Counted from the stretch's first letter, positions 50,277 through 59,152 are shown. The stretch is 64,000 bases of DNA from Alteromonadaceae bacterium (GCA_013393545.1 JABXHG010000001.1:5110-69109), one strand, 5' to 3'. The notes: generated by a model from the sequence alone, not told the origin. Made by a program: numbers and translations.

Positions 50277-51155
50277 ATGTTCCAACATCTTGCTAACGCT
50301 CTGGTTCCGCTTTTTTCCCTGATTGCCCTGGGCGCCGTGCTCGGGCGTAAAACCGATTTTTTTGATGGCCGGGCGTTGTCTGGCCTGGTGACCACTGTCG
50401 GTATTCCAGCGCTGCTGTTGCACTCGGTGCTGTCCATGGACATGAAGATTGGCCAGATGGGTGAGCTGGTGGCCATTACCGTGGTGTGGGTTGTGGTGAT
50501 GGCGCTGGTGACTGCAGCGGTTTTGCGGCTGGCCGGTTTCCCCGTGCGGGATTATCTGCCGGCGCTGGTTCACCCCAATACCGGCAACATGGGGGTGCCG
50601 GTGTGTTATGCCCTGTTCGGGCCGCAGTCTCTGGGCCTGGCTATGGTGATCTCTTCGGTGATCCAGATCAGCCACTTTACGTTGGGCATTGGCTGTTTGT
50701 CGAAACAGTTTTCTCTGGCGGCCCTGGTTCGCAATGGGCCGGTACTGGCACTGGCGGCGGGCGCTGGCTTGCTGGCCATGGAAACCACACTGCCGTCGCC
50801 GGTCATGACCACACTGGATATGCTGGGTTCGATTACCGTGCCGATCATGCTGATGCAGTTGGGCAGCTCCATTGCCAACCTCAGGCTCTCCTGTGGCCGT
50901 GAAATGCTTTGGCCGGTGGCTTTCAGTTTTTACCGGCCGCTGGCGGGGTTGGGCGTGGCCTGGCTGGTACTACTGTTCTGGCCATTGGGGCAGGTGCAGG
51001 CACAGATCTTCCTGGTGCAGTGCGCCATGCCCGTTGCCGTGATGAGTTACGTACTGGCCGTCAGATACCATGGGCCGGCCCAGGTTATAGCCCTCACCAT
51101 TCCCTTGTCTGTGGTTGTGTCGTTGGCTGTGGCTATTGCCTTCACTAGCGTTTGA
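50277..51155 (+). CDS. AEC-family transporter (auxin efflux carrier type)
   Basis: 292 residues with about ten membrane helices. The family start FQHLANALVPLFSLIALGAVLGRKTDFFD and the internal repeat-type HPNTGNMGVPVCYALFG, then LQPALA-like helices (MLMQLGSSIANL) are present. AEC proteins export carboxylates or amino acids; substrate unknown. ATG 50277. It overlaps the DUF2238 gene on the other strand by eleven bases at the 3' end. Confidence 0.88.
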   Translation: MFQHLANALVPLFSLIALGAVLGRKTDFFDGRALSGLVTTVGIPALLLHSVLSMDMKIGQMGELVAITVVWVVVMALVTAAVLRLAGFPVRDYLPALVHPNTGNMGVPVCYALFGPQSLGLAMVISSVIQISHFTLGIGCLSKQFSLAALVRNGPVLALAAGAGLLAMETTLPSPVMTTLDMLGSITVPIMLMQLGSSIANLRLSCGREMLWPVAFSFYRPLAGLGVAWLVLLFWPLGQVQAQIFLVQCAMPVAVMSYVLAVRYHGPAQVIALTIPLSVVVSLAVAIAFTSV

Positions 51156-51804
51156 AAAATCGCGGATTGCGGGCAACAAAGCTGTCAATCCAGCGTTCCA
51201 GGAAGGATCTCTGTTCCGGGTTTTTCAGGTAGCGCCAGCCCAAAAAAGAAACGATAAGCGCGCCCAGGGCATCCACAATCAGATCCCACATGGTGTCGGT
51301 CAGCCCGGAAGGGTCATCCAGCATGGGTTTTTGCATATTCATGCCGAAAAGCGAATCCATGGTGAATTCGAAGATTTCCCACAGAGCCCCCATGCCCAGG
51401 GCAAACAGAAATGCGAAGAAGGCAACAAAGCCGGCTTTCATGTGTAACTGCAGCTTTTCGGTTTCATTCATGATGTGCACGAGCAAAAAGCCGAGAATGC
51501 CCAGCAGAAATCCGGAGGAGGTGTGCAGCAGGATGTCCCACCACCAGAAACGGGTGTAATATCCATGCACCTCGCCCAGGAACAGCGAGGCAAAGACAAA
51601 GCCGATGGCCGCCAGTTGCAGTTCCGGCGGTATATGGATCCGGAAACGCCGCTCAAAAAGTACCGGGAAGAAGGTGATCAGGATGATCATGCTGGTGAGA
51701 AAGGCAATGAACCATTTCTGGCTCCACAGGGCCAATAAGGCCTCGGCCAGTAGGATCATCTGCAGCACGGCTGTAATTCGTTGATGTGTAATTCGAATGC
51801 GCAT
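51145..51804 (-). CDS. DUF2238 (YjdF-like) membrane protein
   Basis: 219 residues with six or so membrane helices; the pattern YTRFWWWDILLHTSSGFLLGILGFLL and ALGMGALWEIFEFTMDSLFGMNMQ is that of DUF2238/YjdF proteins. Function is unknown. Ends in a basic tail. Convergent overlap of eleven bases with the AEC transporter gene. Divergent from the FnIII lipoprotein gene. Confidence 0.85.
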   Translation of the reverse strand: MRIRITHQRITAVLQMILLAEALLALWSQKWFIAFLTSMIILITFFPVLFERRFRIHIPPELQLAAIGFVFASLFLGEVHGYYTRFWWWDILLHTSSGFLLGILGFLLVHIMNETEKLQLHMKAGFVAFFAFLFALGMGALWEIFEFTMDSLFGMNMQKPMLDDPSGLTDTMWDLIVDALGALIVSFLGWRYLKNPEQRSFLERWIDSFVARNPRFFKR

Positions 51805-51938
51805 AAGTGTAAGTTAACACGAATGACGACGGTAACCTGACAGGCGCTGCAATTGAAGTGTTGTGCGCTATCCTCAAATGAACGGTGAAGAGTTTGATTC
51901 TATCGCTCGGGTTGTCCTGCTGGTTATCAGGGTGGTTC

Positions 51939-52301
51939 ATGAAGGTTCTCAAGGTGATTGTGATTACTGTCGTTTGGCCGACGGTGGCGTTAATCTTGTC
52001 CGGATGCGGTGGTGGAGGCGGCGAAGGGAATAGCGATGGGTCCTCGGCAACTCTGCGTTGGGTGGCCCCTGCAACGAGGGTCGACGACCAGGGATTGAAA
52101 ATGGGAGAGTTGGATGGCTATATAATCAGTTATGGCCAGGATAGCGCTAATCTGGATTCACGAATTATGCTAAATGACGCCAGTGTCATGAAATTCACCC
52201 TGCAAGGCCTGACAAACGGTCGATGGTTCTTCTCGGTGCAGACGGTAGATGTGAACGGATTAGTCAGCGCGCCTTCCCCCCAGGTGAGTAAAGTTATTTG
52301 A
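51939..52301 (+). CDS. Small lipoprotein with a fibronectin type III domain
   Basis: 120 residues from ATG 51939. A lipobox LSGC (lipid at Cys23) follows a hydrophobic signal; the mature part begins GGGGG, then one fibronectin-III-like beta sandwich (about 35-118: TLRWVAPATR, YIISYGQDS, FSVQTVDVNGLVSAPSPQV). It probably sits on the envelope as a small interaction module. It lies 23 bases ahead of another lipoprotein gene. Confidence 0.8.
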   Translation: MKVLKVIVITVVWPTVALILSGCGGGGGEGNSDGSSATLRWVAPATRVDDQGLKMGELDGYIISYGQDSANLDSRIMLNDASVMKFTLQGLTNGRWFFSVQTVDVNGLVSAPSPQVSKVI

Positions 52302-52324
52302 CGACCCTTCCAAGTGGAAAAAAC

Positions 52325-53185
52325 ATGCAAAGAATCAGATTTTCAGCTGTTATCGTGGCGTGCCTTTTGTTACTGACGGCCTGTGCCGGCCCTGAATCAC
52401 CGGAAGAGGTTTCCCGCGCCTTCTGGCAGGCGGTGATCAACCAGGATCCAGCCAGGGCAAATGATTACTCTACGTTGATTGAAGACGCCGCCTTTGATGG
52501 CTACCAGCGTGATTGGCAGGGCGTTGACGTGGAGTGGGGCCGGGTGGTGATCGATGGCCAGGAGGCCACCGTTGATACTGTGTTCAGTGGGGTGCCGGAG
52601 CGTGCTGAGCCCTTGGAAACGACCACCTATCTGGTAAAAAAAGACGATCAGTGGCTGGTGGACTACTTTCGCACCGGCGAGGCCCTGAATAGTGGCCCTC
52701 TGTGGAGCGATGTGATGAACCAGCTCGAAGCGCTGGGCAAAGACCTACAAACGGAACTGGCGCGCCACTCGGATGACCTGGCCCGGGAGTTTGACGCCCT
52801 GACTGAGTCACTGAACCGACAGGCCGCCGAGGCGGGTGAAAGCTTGTCTGCCCTGGTGGATGATTACGGCCAGATGCTGCGCCAGCATATTGAACAATTG
52901 TCCGACTCTCTGCGCGAGGCGCTGAAAAACAATCCTGAAGCCTCTGTTGAGGATCGCCAACTGCTTAACGAAGCTGTGATTCGCCTGGAAGAGCAGAGTG
53001 AGGCCCTGCAGGACCCGGATGTGGAGTCGGTAACTGAGAGCACACGGGTGGCTCTGGCGACCGAGCTGCAGCTTGGTGAGCTGGGAGATGAATTCGCAGC
53101 TTACAAGGCCGAATGGCAGCAACGGCTGGCGGAAATGGAGAAAGAGTTGGCGGAGTACGCGGACCAGCTGCAGAACGAAAACTGA
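52325..53185 (+). CDS. Lipoprotein with DUF4878-like region and coiled coil
   Basis: 286 residues from ATG 52325, the first residues of which give a lipobox (LTAC, lipid at Cys19). The N-terminal part (about 30-110) is a compact alpha/beta domain resembling SnoaL/DUF4878-type lipoprotein domains (FWQAVINQDPARANDYSTLIED). The rest is a long helical region rich in Leu/Glu/Gln, likely a coiled coil. A strong terminator follows. Envelope role unknown. Confidence 0.78.
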   Translation: MQRIRFSAVIVACLLLLTACAGPESPEEVSRAFWQAVINQDPARANDYSTLIEDAAFDGYQRDWQGVDVEWGRVVIDGQEATVDTVFSGVPERAEPLETTTYLVKKDDQWLVDYFRTGEALNSGPLWSDVMNQLEALGKDLQTELARHSDDLAREFDALTESLNRQAAEAGESLSALVDDYGQMLRQHIEQLSDSLREALKNNPEASVEDRQLLNEAVIRLEEQSEALQDPDVESVTESTRVALATELQLGELGDEFAAYKAEWQQRLAEMEKELAEYADQLQNEN

Positions 53186-53212
53186 GAACGCTTGGAGTGC
53201 CATCGCTTTCTG

Positions 53213-53236
53213 AAACAGCCCCGCCGGGGCTGTTTT
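53213..53236 (+). terminator. Rho-independent terminator
   Basis: AACAGCCCC-GCC-GGGGCTGTT followed by TTTTAT, 28 bases after the lipoprotein stop codon. Confidence 0.9.
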
Positions 53237-53300
53237 TTATTCAGGGTTCGCTATAGTGTAATCAAACACTCACTTGAATCCGCGCAGCGAGGAATTCCCG

Positions 53301-53993
53301 GTGTCTGAATTGGTAACCTACGAACTGGATAACGGCATTGCCACCATCACCCTGACCAACGGCAAGGCCAATGCCCTGAGCCATGAGGTATTCACCCAGC
53401 TGAACCAGGCCCTGGACCAGGCAGAGCAGGACAAGGCCATTGTTATCCTGACTGGTCAACCGGGCATGTTCTCCGGCGGTTATGACCTGAAAGAAATGCA
53501 GAAAGGCCCGAAAGAGGCCATGGCGCTGGTGAAAGTGGGCTCCACCCTGGCGCGCCGACTTGCGGCCTTCCCACTACCGGTGATTGCCGCCTGCAGTGGC
53601 CATGCCATCGCCAAGGGGGCGTTTATTCTGCTGTCGGTGGACTACCGCATTGGCGTGAAGGGCGACTTCAAGCTGGGCCTGAACGAAGTGGCCATCGGCA
53701 TGACCATGCACCACGCCGGCATCGAGATTGCCCGCCACCGTCTGGCGCCTGCCTATTTCTATCGCTCCGTGGTGAATGCCGAAATTTATAACCCCGAAAA
53801 CGCCATTACCGCTGGCTTTCTGGATGAAACGGTTGCCCCCGAGCAGCTGGCTGAGCGCGCACGAGCGGTGGCTGAACAATTCAAACAACTGAACCTGCGT
53901 GCCCACCAGCAAACCAAGCTGAAGACCAAAGCCGATTATCTGGCCCGCCTGGATAGCTGTATCGAGAAGGATGCCAGCCATTTTGACTTGTGA
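53301..53993 (+). CDS. Enoyl-CoA hydratase/isomerase family (crotonase-like)
   Basis: 230 residues from GTG 53301 (GAGG ten bases upstream). Crotonase fold with the oxyanion-hole glycine in SGGYDL and the AHAI-type segment CSGHAIAKGAFILLSVDYR. The catalytic glutamate region is GLNEVAIGMTMHHAG. The sequence differs from typical fatty-acid enzymes, so the substrate (and whether it is a hydratase) is open. Monocistronic. Confidence 0.9.
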   Translation: MSELVTYELDNGIATITLTNGKANALSHEVFTQLNQALDQAEQDKAIVILTGQPGMFSGGYDLKEMQKGPKEAMALVKVGSTLARRLAAFPLPVIAACSGHAIAKGAFILLSVDYRIGVKGDFKLGLNEVAIGMTMHHAGIEIARHRLAPAYFYRSVVNAEIYNPENAITAGFLDETVAPEQLAERARAVAEQFKQLNLRAHQQTKLKTKADYLARLDSCIEKDASHFDL

Positions 53994-54089
53994 ACGGTAA
54001 GAGTCTGGCGGTGATCAAATAAACCGCATAAATTGGCAGCCCGCCAGTGATGCCGTTCCCGGGTGGGTATCCTTACCTTGCTAACACAG

Positions 54090-54112
54090 TTATCCACAGA
54101 ACTTGTGGGTAA
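54090..54112. promoter_or_regulatory. Paired DnaA-box-like motif, copy 2
   Basis: TTATCCACA and the inverted TGTGGGTAA (5-base gap) resemble two facing DnaA boxes; the leading GCTAACACAG is shared with the copy at 40974-40996. It stands 91 bases upstream of efpL. Confidence 0.45.
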
Positions 54113-54202
54113 AGCCGGCCGGCGATTCGGTTTTGAACACTCGCTTCTGGTCGCCGGCCGTGATATATCAGCGTTTCCCAAACAAACTCTGGAATCCTTG
54201 TT

Positions 54203-54769
54203 ATGCCAAAAGCGAGTGAGATCAAGAAGAACCAGGCGGTGGAATATCAGGGCCGCGTGTATTTCGTAAAAGACATTGAGCGCTCCGTGCCGCAAGGCCG
54301 GGCTGGTGGCAGTCTGTACCGCATGCGCATGTACGATGTGGTGACCAACCAGAAGCTGGACGAGACTTTCAAGGATTCCGACATGCTTAACCAGGCGGAT
54401 CTGGTGCGCCGCCCGGCGGTGTTTTCCTACGCCGATGGCGATGAGTATGTGTTCATGGATACCGAGGATTTCACGCAATACCTGTTGAACAAAAGCGCCA
54501 TTGAAGATGATTTGTTGTTTATTACCGAAGACACCGAGGGTCTGATGGTGGTGCTGGTGAGCGACAGCCCGGTAGGTGTGGATCTGCCGCCGACGGTGGA
54601 GCTGGCCATCGAAGAAACGGATCCGTCGGTGAAGGGTGGTTCTGCCACGGCCCGGACCAAGCCGGCGTATTTGACCACGGGGCTGGTGGTGCAGGTGCCG
54701 GAGCATATTTCCACCGGGGATCGCATCAAGGTGAATGTTGATGAGCGCAAGTTCCTGAGTCGGGCCTGA
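54203..54769 (+). CDS. efpL: EF-P-like protein EfpL (YeiP)
   Basis: 188 residues. KOW/OB domains of the elongation factor P family are visible: [20 protein letters not shown], the loop [15 protein letters not shown] in place of the modified-lysine loop of EF-P, and the C-terminal OB ([27 protein letters not shown]). EfpL helps ribosomes through specific stalling motifs without the EF-P modification. Followed by a hairpin repeat element. Confidence 0.93.
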   Translation: MPKASEIKKNQAVEYQGRVYFVKDIERSVPQGRAGGSLYRMRMYDVVTNQKLDETFKDSDMLNQADLVRRPAVFSYADGDEYVFMDTEDFTQYLLNKSAIEDDLLFITEDTEGLMVVLVSDSPVGVDLPPTVELAIEETDPSVKGGSATARTKPAYLTTGLVVQVPEHISTGDRIKVNVDERKFLSRA

Positions 54770-54788
54770 CGCGCCGGCATCGGTGCAC

Positions 54789-54896
54789 AAGTGGGCGGGC
54801 AGGCCTTTCCAAAAACCGCTACGAGCACTTCCTTGTGCGCTTCTCTCAGGCCATCCCTGGCCTTCGAAATTTTTGGAAAGGCCTGCCCGCCCACTT
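54789..54896. repeat. Structured intergenic hairpin repeat, copy 2 (short form)
   Basis: A perfect 27-base inverted repeat (AAGTGGGCGGGCAGGCCTTT, continuing with CCAAAAA, and its complement) frames a 54-base loop. The loop holds GCGCACAAGG-AAGTGCTCG and the palindrome GGCCAGGGATGGCC (read on the minus strand). It shares the CTTTCCAAAAA core, the GGCC palindrome and the GTAGCGG segment with the copy at 6952-7133, in reverse orientation. It lies between the convergent efpL and spermidine-synthase-like genes and may also end their transcripts. Confidence 0.85.
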
Positions 54897-54898
54897 GC

Positions 54899-55684
54899 TT
54901 AAGTTTGGGTGTCTTCGTTTCTGGCCAGCATGGATACTTTCTTCAGCAGCTTCAGCCATCCCACCGGTAAGCATTTTTCCAGTTCCTTAGCCCGGTTTGC
55001 GGGCAGGGTCCAGGGATCAAACAACGTTTTGCACCCGAAGATAACCCAGTTGTTGGTTTTGCTTTTGAAAACCAGCAGCACCGGGAACTGGCGCCGGAGT
55101 TCCCGGAACAGGGTTCCGTCGGTTTCTGGCATGCGGTGGTAGTTCAGAGCCAGCCAGCCGGTTTTTGAAAGTGCCCGGCTGCAGGCTTTGATGAACTGGC
55201 GCTGGGCCTGGGCGGGGCTCATGCGGTCGGCGCTGTAGAGATCGGTGAGGATCAAATCGGTGCCGCCTTCCGGCAGGTTATCCACCGCCAGTCGGGCGTC
55301 GGCGGTGGTGACTGTTAAACGCTCGGAGTGAGGCAGTGAAAACCATTCATGGGCGATTTCTACCACTTTTTGCCGTAGTTCAAACACGTCTATCCGGCTT
55401 TCCGGTAGCAGGCGGTGAAGGCCGTGTGCCAATGCGCCGCCGCCTAATCCCAGCACGGTGACCCGTTCCGGCTCTTGCCAGGCAATGGGCAGCAGCATCG
55501 CGCGGTTGTATTCGTGTACCGGCAGGTGCGGGGCCGAGCGCAGGATTTTGCTCTGCTCGAACACCGAGTCAAAGCTCAGTACCCGGTGTTTGCGGTCGTC
55601 AATCACCAGGATGTTGCCCAGTTTGTCGCGGGCCACGTGCACAATGTCGCCCTTGATGGACGGGCGGTTGATGATGGTGCCCAT
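54899..55684 (-). CDS. Spermidine synthase-like protein
   Basis: 261 residues. The propylamine-transferase fold is recognised from VTVLGLGGGALAHGLHRL (S-adenosyl binding) and the acidic TDLYSADR segment. The N-terminal tetramerisation domain of SpeE is short or absent, and the substrate-gating residues differ, so it may be a distant paralogue of spermidine synthase. Its start overlaps the stop of the lytic transglycosylase gene by one base (operon). Confidence 0.8.
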   Translation of the reverse strand: MGTIINRPSIKGDIVHVARDKLGNILVIDDRKHRVLSFDSVFEQSKILRSAPHLPVHEYNRAMLLPIAWQEPERVTVLGLGGGALAHGLHRLLPESRIDVFELRQKVVEIAHEWFSLPHSERLTVTTADARLAVDNLPEGGTDLILTDLYSADRMSPAQAQRQFIKACSRALSKTGWLALNYHRMPETDGTLFRELRRQFPVLLVFKSKTNNWVIFGCKTLFDPWTLPANRAKELEKCLPVGWLKLLKKVSMLARNEDTQT

Positions 55685-56388
55685 TAGTTGGCGGCGTAAC
55701 GTTGGTGCAGGATGCCCACGCGGTTTACATAGGCTTTGGTTTCCGCGTAGGGCGGTACGCCCTTGTAGCGGCTGACAGCGCCGGGGCCGGCGTTGTAGGC
55801 GGCGGTGGCCAGGCGGATGTCGCCGCCAAAGCGGTCAAGCATCTGTGACAGGTAATTCGCTCCGCCCCGGATGTTTTCCCGGGCTTCAAACGGGCGGCTT
55901 ACTCCCAGTTCTTTGGCGGTGCCTGGCATCAGTTGCATCAGGCCCTGTGCGCCGACCGGGGAGGTTGCGTCCGGATCGAAGGCGGATTCGGCGTGGATGA
56001 TGGCGCGCACCAGTGCAGGGTCTACATCGTATTCCTTTGCAGCCGTGGTGATTTCCTCGCGATAAGTGCCGGTGTAGAGCGGGGTGTTATGCCAGTCCAC
56101 GGTGGAATCCGGGTCGCAGGCATAACAGTGAAAGCGTATAACGTCGAAATCCCGGGTGTCGGGTTTTTGGTTGGTGTAGGAAACCACGCCCCGTTCGTCG
56201 GTGTAGCGATAAACGGTTTCGTTTCTGGTGGAAGGACGCGTTTTTTCATTGCCTCCTACGTTGGTGAATTCAACCGTGCCGTCGGAATGCTCAATGCGTT
56301 TAATACCGTCGGCATGGCCAGAGTTTGCCAGGCCGAGAGCCATCAGGATCAAAAGTGGGCGGAAAACAGTGTAAACAGTACGCTTCAT
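55684..56388 (-). CDS. Lytic transglycosylase (SLT family) with DUF4124
   Basis: 234 residues. A signal peptide (about 1-26, ending GHA) is followed by a DUF4124-like segment (about 28-90), then the transglycosylase domain (about 108-225) with the catalytic glutamate in HAESAFDP, GAQGLMQLMPGTA and NAGPGAVSRYKGVPPYAETK. It cleaves peptidoglycan to 1,6-anhydro products in the periplasm. Cotranscribed with the spermidine-synthase-like gene, a pairing without a clear functional reason. Confidence 0.9.
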   Translation of the reverse strand: MKRTVYTVFRPLLILMALGLANSGHADGIKRIEHSDGTVEFTNVGGNEKTRPSTRNETVYRYTDERGVVSYTNQKPDTRDFDVIRFHCYACDPDSTVDWHNTPLYTGTYREEITTAAKEYDVDPALVRAIIHAESAFDPDATSPVGAQGLMQLMPGTAKELGVSRPFEARENIRGGANYLSQMLDRFGGDIRLATAAYNAGPGAVSRYKGVPPYAETKAYVNRVGILHQRYAAN

Positions 56389-56455
56389 TGCTGGTCAGGG
56401 CTTCCGGTTTGTGGTTATGCTCTGAAGTTCCATATCTAGATTTCAGGAGTGTGCC

Positions 56456-56695
56456 ATGCCGTTCTCGCCAAATCACCTTGCAGAGCTCAATTTATTGTCC
56501 CAGTTCCCATCCACTTCCACTCAGGAAGGGATCAAGGTTCACGAACACTCCGCCGCTCCGGAAACGGTTCAGGCTGCACAGGCGTTGTTCAGCAAGGGGC
56601 TGATCAGCCAGAAAGACGGCGGTTATCTGACCCCTCTGGGCTGCGAGGCAGTTGAGATGACGCAAAAGCTGCAATCGCTACTGGCTGGCGAATAA
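56456..56695 (+). CDS. TIGR02647-type small protein
   Basis: 79 residues. The pattern FSPNHLAELNLLSQFPSTST and ALFSKGLISQKDGGYLTPLGCEA matches TIGR02647, a short family (possible winged-helix or DNA-binding) found in Pseudomonas and relatives. Its gene has AGGAG before the ATG. Function unknown. Confidence 0.82.
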   Translation: MPFSPNHLAELNLLSQFPSTSTQEGIKVHEHSAAPETVQAAQALFSKGLISQKDGGYLTPLGCEAVEMTQKLQSLLAGE

Positions 56696-56811
56696 CCCCT
56701 TCGCGTGCGCGTAGTGGACGCGTAAAAGGGGGCGTTCAAGCTTTGTTTTTGACGCCCCCCGCAGTGGTGCTATCGTTTCAGTACAGCCTGCAAAAACATG
56801 GAGGGCAGATA

Positions 56812-57267
56812 ATGACGAGGCGCGACGAGAATCCCCTGGCTCCAAAGAAGCTCTATATTCTGGTGGCGGATAGCGCCATGGCCCGGTTTTTCAAGGCAAA
56901 AACTCCTATCAAAAGCATCGAGGAAATTCTGGATCATCCCCACAAGGAGGGCCGGCAGAGGGATTCGGATATCTATACCGACCGGCCGGGCAGCAATCAC
57001 AGCGGGGCGGGCGGTTACCAGACCTACGATCGAGAAACGGACGAAGATCCGGAAAATGCCCGCTTCGCGCGTGAGCTGGGGGCGTACCTCAAAAAGGCCC
57101 ACCACGAAGGCCGGTTTGACAATCTGGTGCTGGTGGCACCGCCAAAGTTCCTGGGGGTGTTGCGGCATCACATTGGTAAGGAGTGCATGGCGACGGTTCT
57201 CAAATCCATCGACAAGGATCTTGTGAGCCAGGACGCTGCATCGATCACCCGGCACCTGGAGCTGTAG
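56812..57267 (+). CDS. Host-attachment protein (AtsE family)
   Basis: 151 residues from ATG 56812. The PF10116 pattern is visible: YILVADSAMARFFKA, the HKEGRQRDSDIYTDRPG segment, FARELGAYLKKAHHEGRFDNLVLVAPPKFLGVLRH and the C-terminal DLVSQDAASITRHL. Named for a plant-attachment mutant in Agrobacterium/Brucella-related work; the biochemical role remains unknown and related folds resemble tRNA-release-factor/RNase-E-like domains. Confidence 0.85.
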   Translation: MTRRDENPLAPKKLYILVADSAMARFFKAKTPIKSIEEILDHPHKEGRQRDSDIYTDRPGSNHSGAGGYQTYDRETDEDPENARFARELGAYLKKAHHEGRFDNLVLVAPPKFLGVLRHHIGKECMATVLKSIDKDLVSQDAASITRHLEL

Positions 57268-57287
57268 CCACGCGCGGTTCTTCAGTC

Positions 57288-57311
57288 AGCCTGCGGTGGG
57301 TGCCGCAGGCT
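57288..57311 (+). terminator. Hairpin after the host-attachment gene
   Basis: AGCCTGCGG and CCGCAGGCT pair across a 6-base loop, 20 bases after the stop. Only CTATTC follows, so the T-run is weak; mid-confidence terminator. Confidence 0.5.
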
Positions 57312-57383
57312 CTATTCAAAGCACCTGAGGATACGTGAGAGCTTGACTGGTCACGCGGGCATGGCTTTCAATTGAGAAGCCTG

Positions 57384-58004
57384 TCAACGCCCGTTCATAA
57401 TTCCCACCACCAGTCGGCCCGCCAGGCCCACCAGTACCGCACCGAATACCCGCTCGAACCACACCGCGCGTTGTTTCAGGGCATCCAGCCAGCGAGGATT
57501 AGAGAACAGCCACGCCACTATCAGGTACCAGCCGGTGTCGATGGCCAGTGCGGTGGCTGCATAACCGAATTTGGCCAGCAGGCTGGTGTCGGTGCCAACC
57601 ACCTGGCTGAACAGTGCCAGGAAGAACACGGCGATTTTCGGGTTCAGGAAGGCAATCAGGAAGCCGTCTCGGGCAGCACTTTTACTGGTAGGGGCTTCGG
57701 CCAGTTCGTTATTGCCATCGGATTTGGCCAGCAATCCCTTCACCCCCAGCCAGGCCAGATAGCCTGCGCCGCCCCATTGGAGGATGGCAAAGGCAGTAGG
57801 TGAGGCGGTAATCACGGCCGCCAGGCCAAGGATGCTGAGAAACGCGTAGATGCCAACGCCAAGACCATGAGACAGGGCCGTGATCACGCCATTACGACGC
57901 CCGCCGGCCAGTGTCTGCTTCATGACCAGCGCCAGTGACGGGCCGGGTGACATGGCGCCAAGCACGCAAATGGTGACGATGGTCAGCCAAGTGGCAAATG
58001 TCAT
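57384..58004 (-). CDS. LysE/RhtB-family amino-acid exporter
   Basis: 206 residues with six membrane helices. The start FATWLTIVTICVLGAMSPGPSLALV, including the family PGP motif, is diagnostic. Substrate (lysine, threonine, homoserine-lactone and others in relatives) cannot be told. The SelT/W/H-type gene lies 18 bases upstream on the same strand, so they may be cotranscribed. Confidence 0.92.
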   Translation of the reverse strand: MTFATWLTIVTICVLGAMSPGPSLALVMKQTLAGGRRNGVITALSHGLGVGIYAFLSILGLAAVITASPTAFAILQWGGAGYLAWLGVKGLLAKSDGNNELAEAPTSKSAARDGFLIAFLNPKIAVFFLALFSQVVGTDTSLLAKFGYAATALAIDTGWYLIVAWLFSNPRWLDALKQRAVWFERVFGAVLVGLAGRLVVGIMNGR

Positions 58005-58022
58005 GGGAAATCCTTGAAAGTG

Positions 58023-58313
58023 TTACTGGGAGTGGGTGGTCGGGTGATCAGAGTGGCCAAGGGATCTGTCTGGATCGATTTGATCCCTGACCATCTGTTT
58101 CAGCTGCTTGATCTCGGGAAAACCGCCATCCTCCTTTCGGGACCAGATGCGGTTGCCGTTCACATGAATTTCGAAAATGCCGCCAGTGCCGGGGTGCAGG
58201 CTGAGTTCGTCAATGTCGCCCTCGAAGGTTGTCAGCAGTTCCTGTGCCATCCAGGCCGAGCGAAGCAGCCAGCGGCAACCGGTGCAGTAGTGAATGTCGA
58301 TCTTGTTGGTCAT
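58023..58313 (-). CDS. SelT/SelW/SelH-family (Rdx) redox protein
   Basis: 96 residues. The CTGC redox motif is at residues 10-13 (IHYCTGCRW), followed by the family VTIDELSLHPGTGGIFEIHVNG core. The second cysteine replaces the selenocysteine of animal SelW. Thioredoxin-like, cytoplasmic. A short proline/histidine-rich tail follows. Ends 18 bases before the LysE gene. Confidence 0.88.
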   Translation of the reverse strand: MTNKIDIHYCTGCRWLLRSAWMAQELLTTFEGDIDELSLHPGTGGIFEIHVNGNRIWSRKEDGGFPEIKQLKQMVRDQIDPDRSLGHSDHPTTHSQ

Positions 58314-58375
58314 GCCGGCGTTGACCTCCTTCGTTATGGTATCGTGTGCGGCTTTTCCAGAAGAACCGATATGTT

Positions 58376-59152
58376 ATGGCCGATCTGTCTGTTGTCCAGT
58401 ATATCCTTATTGCGCTGATTTTTGTGTGGAGCGGCTTTGTGCGCTCGGGCCTTGGTTTTGGTGGCGCGGTGCTGTCATTGCCGTTTTTGCTGCTGGTACT
58501 GGACGAGCCGCTGGTGTTTTTACCACTTATCGCCGTGCACCTGCTGGTATTTTCCTCTCTGACGGTCTGGATGAACAACCGCAAGAAGCCGGGAGTCAGG
58601 GAAGGGCAGAGAGAGGGCACGGTCGACTGGCATTACATCGGCCGGCTGATGGCCATTCTGATTGTGCCCAAAATGATCGGTGTCATCGGCCTGTTTACGC
58701 TGCCGAACCATGTTCTCAGTGCCATCATTTTCGTGATTGTGGCGCTGTATTCGGTCTCCTACATCATTAACCGGCCGTTTCGCAGTGGCAGCAAGACCAT
58801 CGACATACTTTTTCTGATGCTTGGTGGTTACATCAGTGGCACCTCGTTGATCGGGGCGCCGTTGATTATTGCCGTGGCCGCCCAGCACTTGCCCAAAGAG
58901 AAGTTGCGGGACTCGCTGTTTGTGCTCTGGTTCATTCTGGTACTGATCAAACTCGGCGCATTTATCTGGGTGGGCGTGGATCTGCAGTTGATTCACCACC
59001 TGTGGTTGCTGCCGGCTGCGGCGGTTGGTCATGTGATCGGGCTGCGGGTGCATGAGCGCATGCTACGTGCGGAGAGCAGTCGCTTTTTCCGGGTGCTGGG
59101 TGCCGTTTTGTTGGCCGTCAGCAGTGTCGGGCTGGTCAGTAGTTTTATATAG
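58376..59152 (+). CDS. TauE/SafE-family anion exporter
   Basis: 258 residues from ATG 58376 with eight to nine membrane helices. The family's first repeat (WSGFVRSGLGFGGAVLSLPFLLL) and the second (GYISGTSLIGAPLIIAVAAQHLP) are visible. These proteins move sulfite, sulfoacetate or other organosulfur anions, and many remain uncharacterised. Divergent from the SelW-like gene. Confidence 0.88.
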   Translation: MADLSVVQYILIALIFVWSGFVRSGLGFGGAVLSLPFLLLVLDEPLVFLPLIAVHLLVFSSLTVWMNNRKKPGVREGQREGTVDWHYIGRLMAILIVPKMIGVIGLFTLPNHVLSAIIFVIVALYSVSYIINRPFRSGSKTIDILFLMLGGYISGTSLIGAPLIIAVAAQHLPKEKLRDSLFVLWFILVLIKLGAFIWVGVDLQLIHHLWLLPAAAVGHVIGLRVHERMLRAESSRFFRVLGAVLLAVSSVGLVSSFI

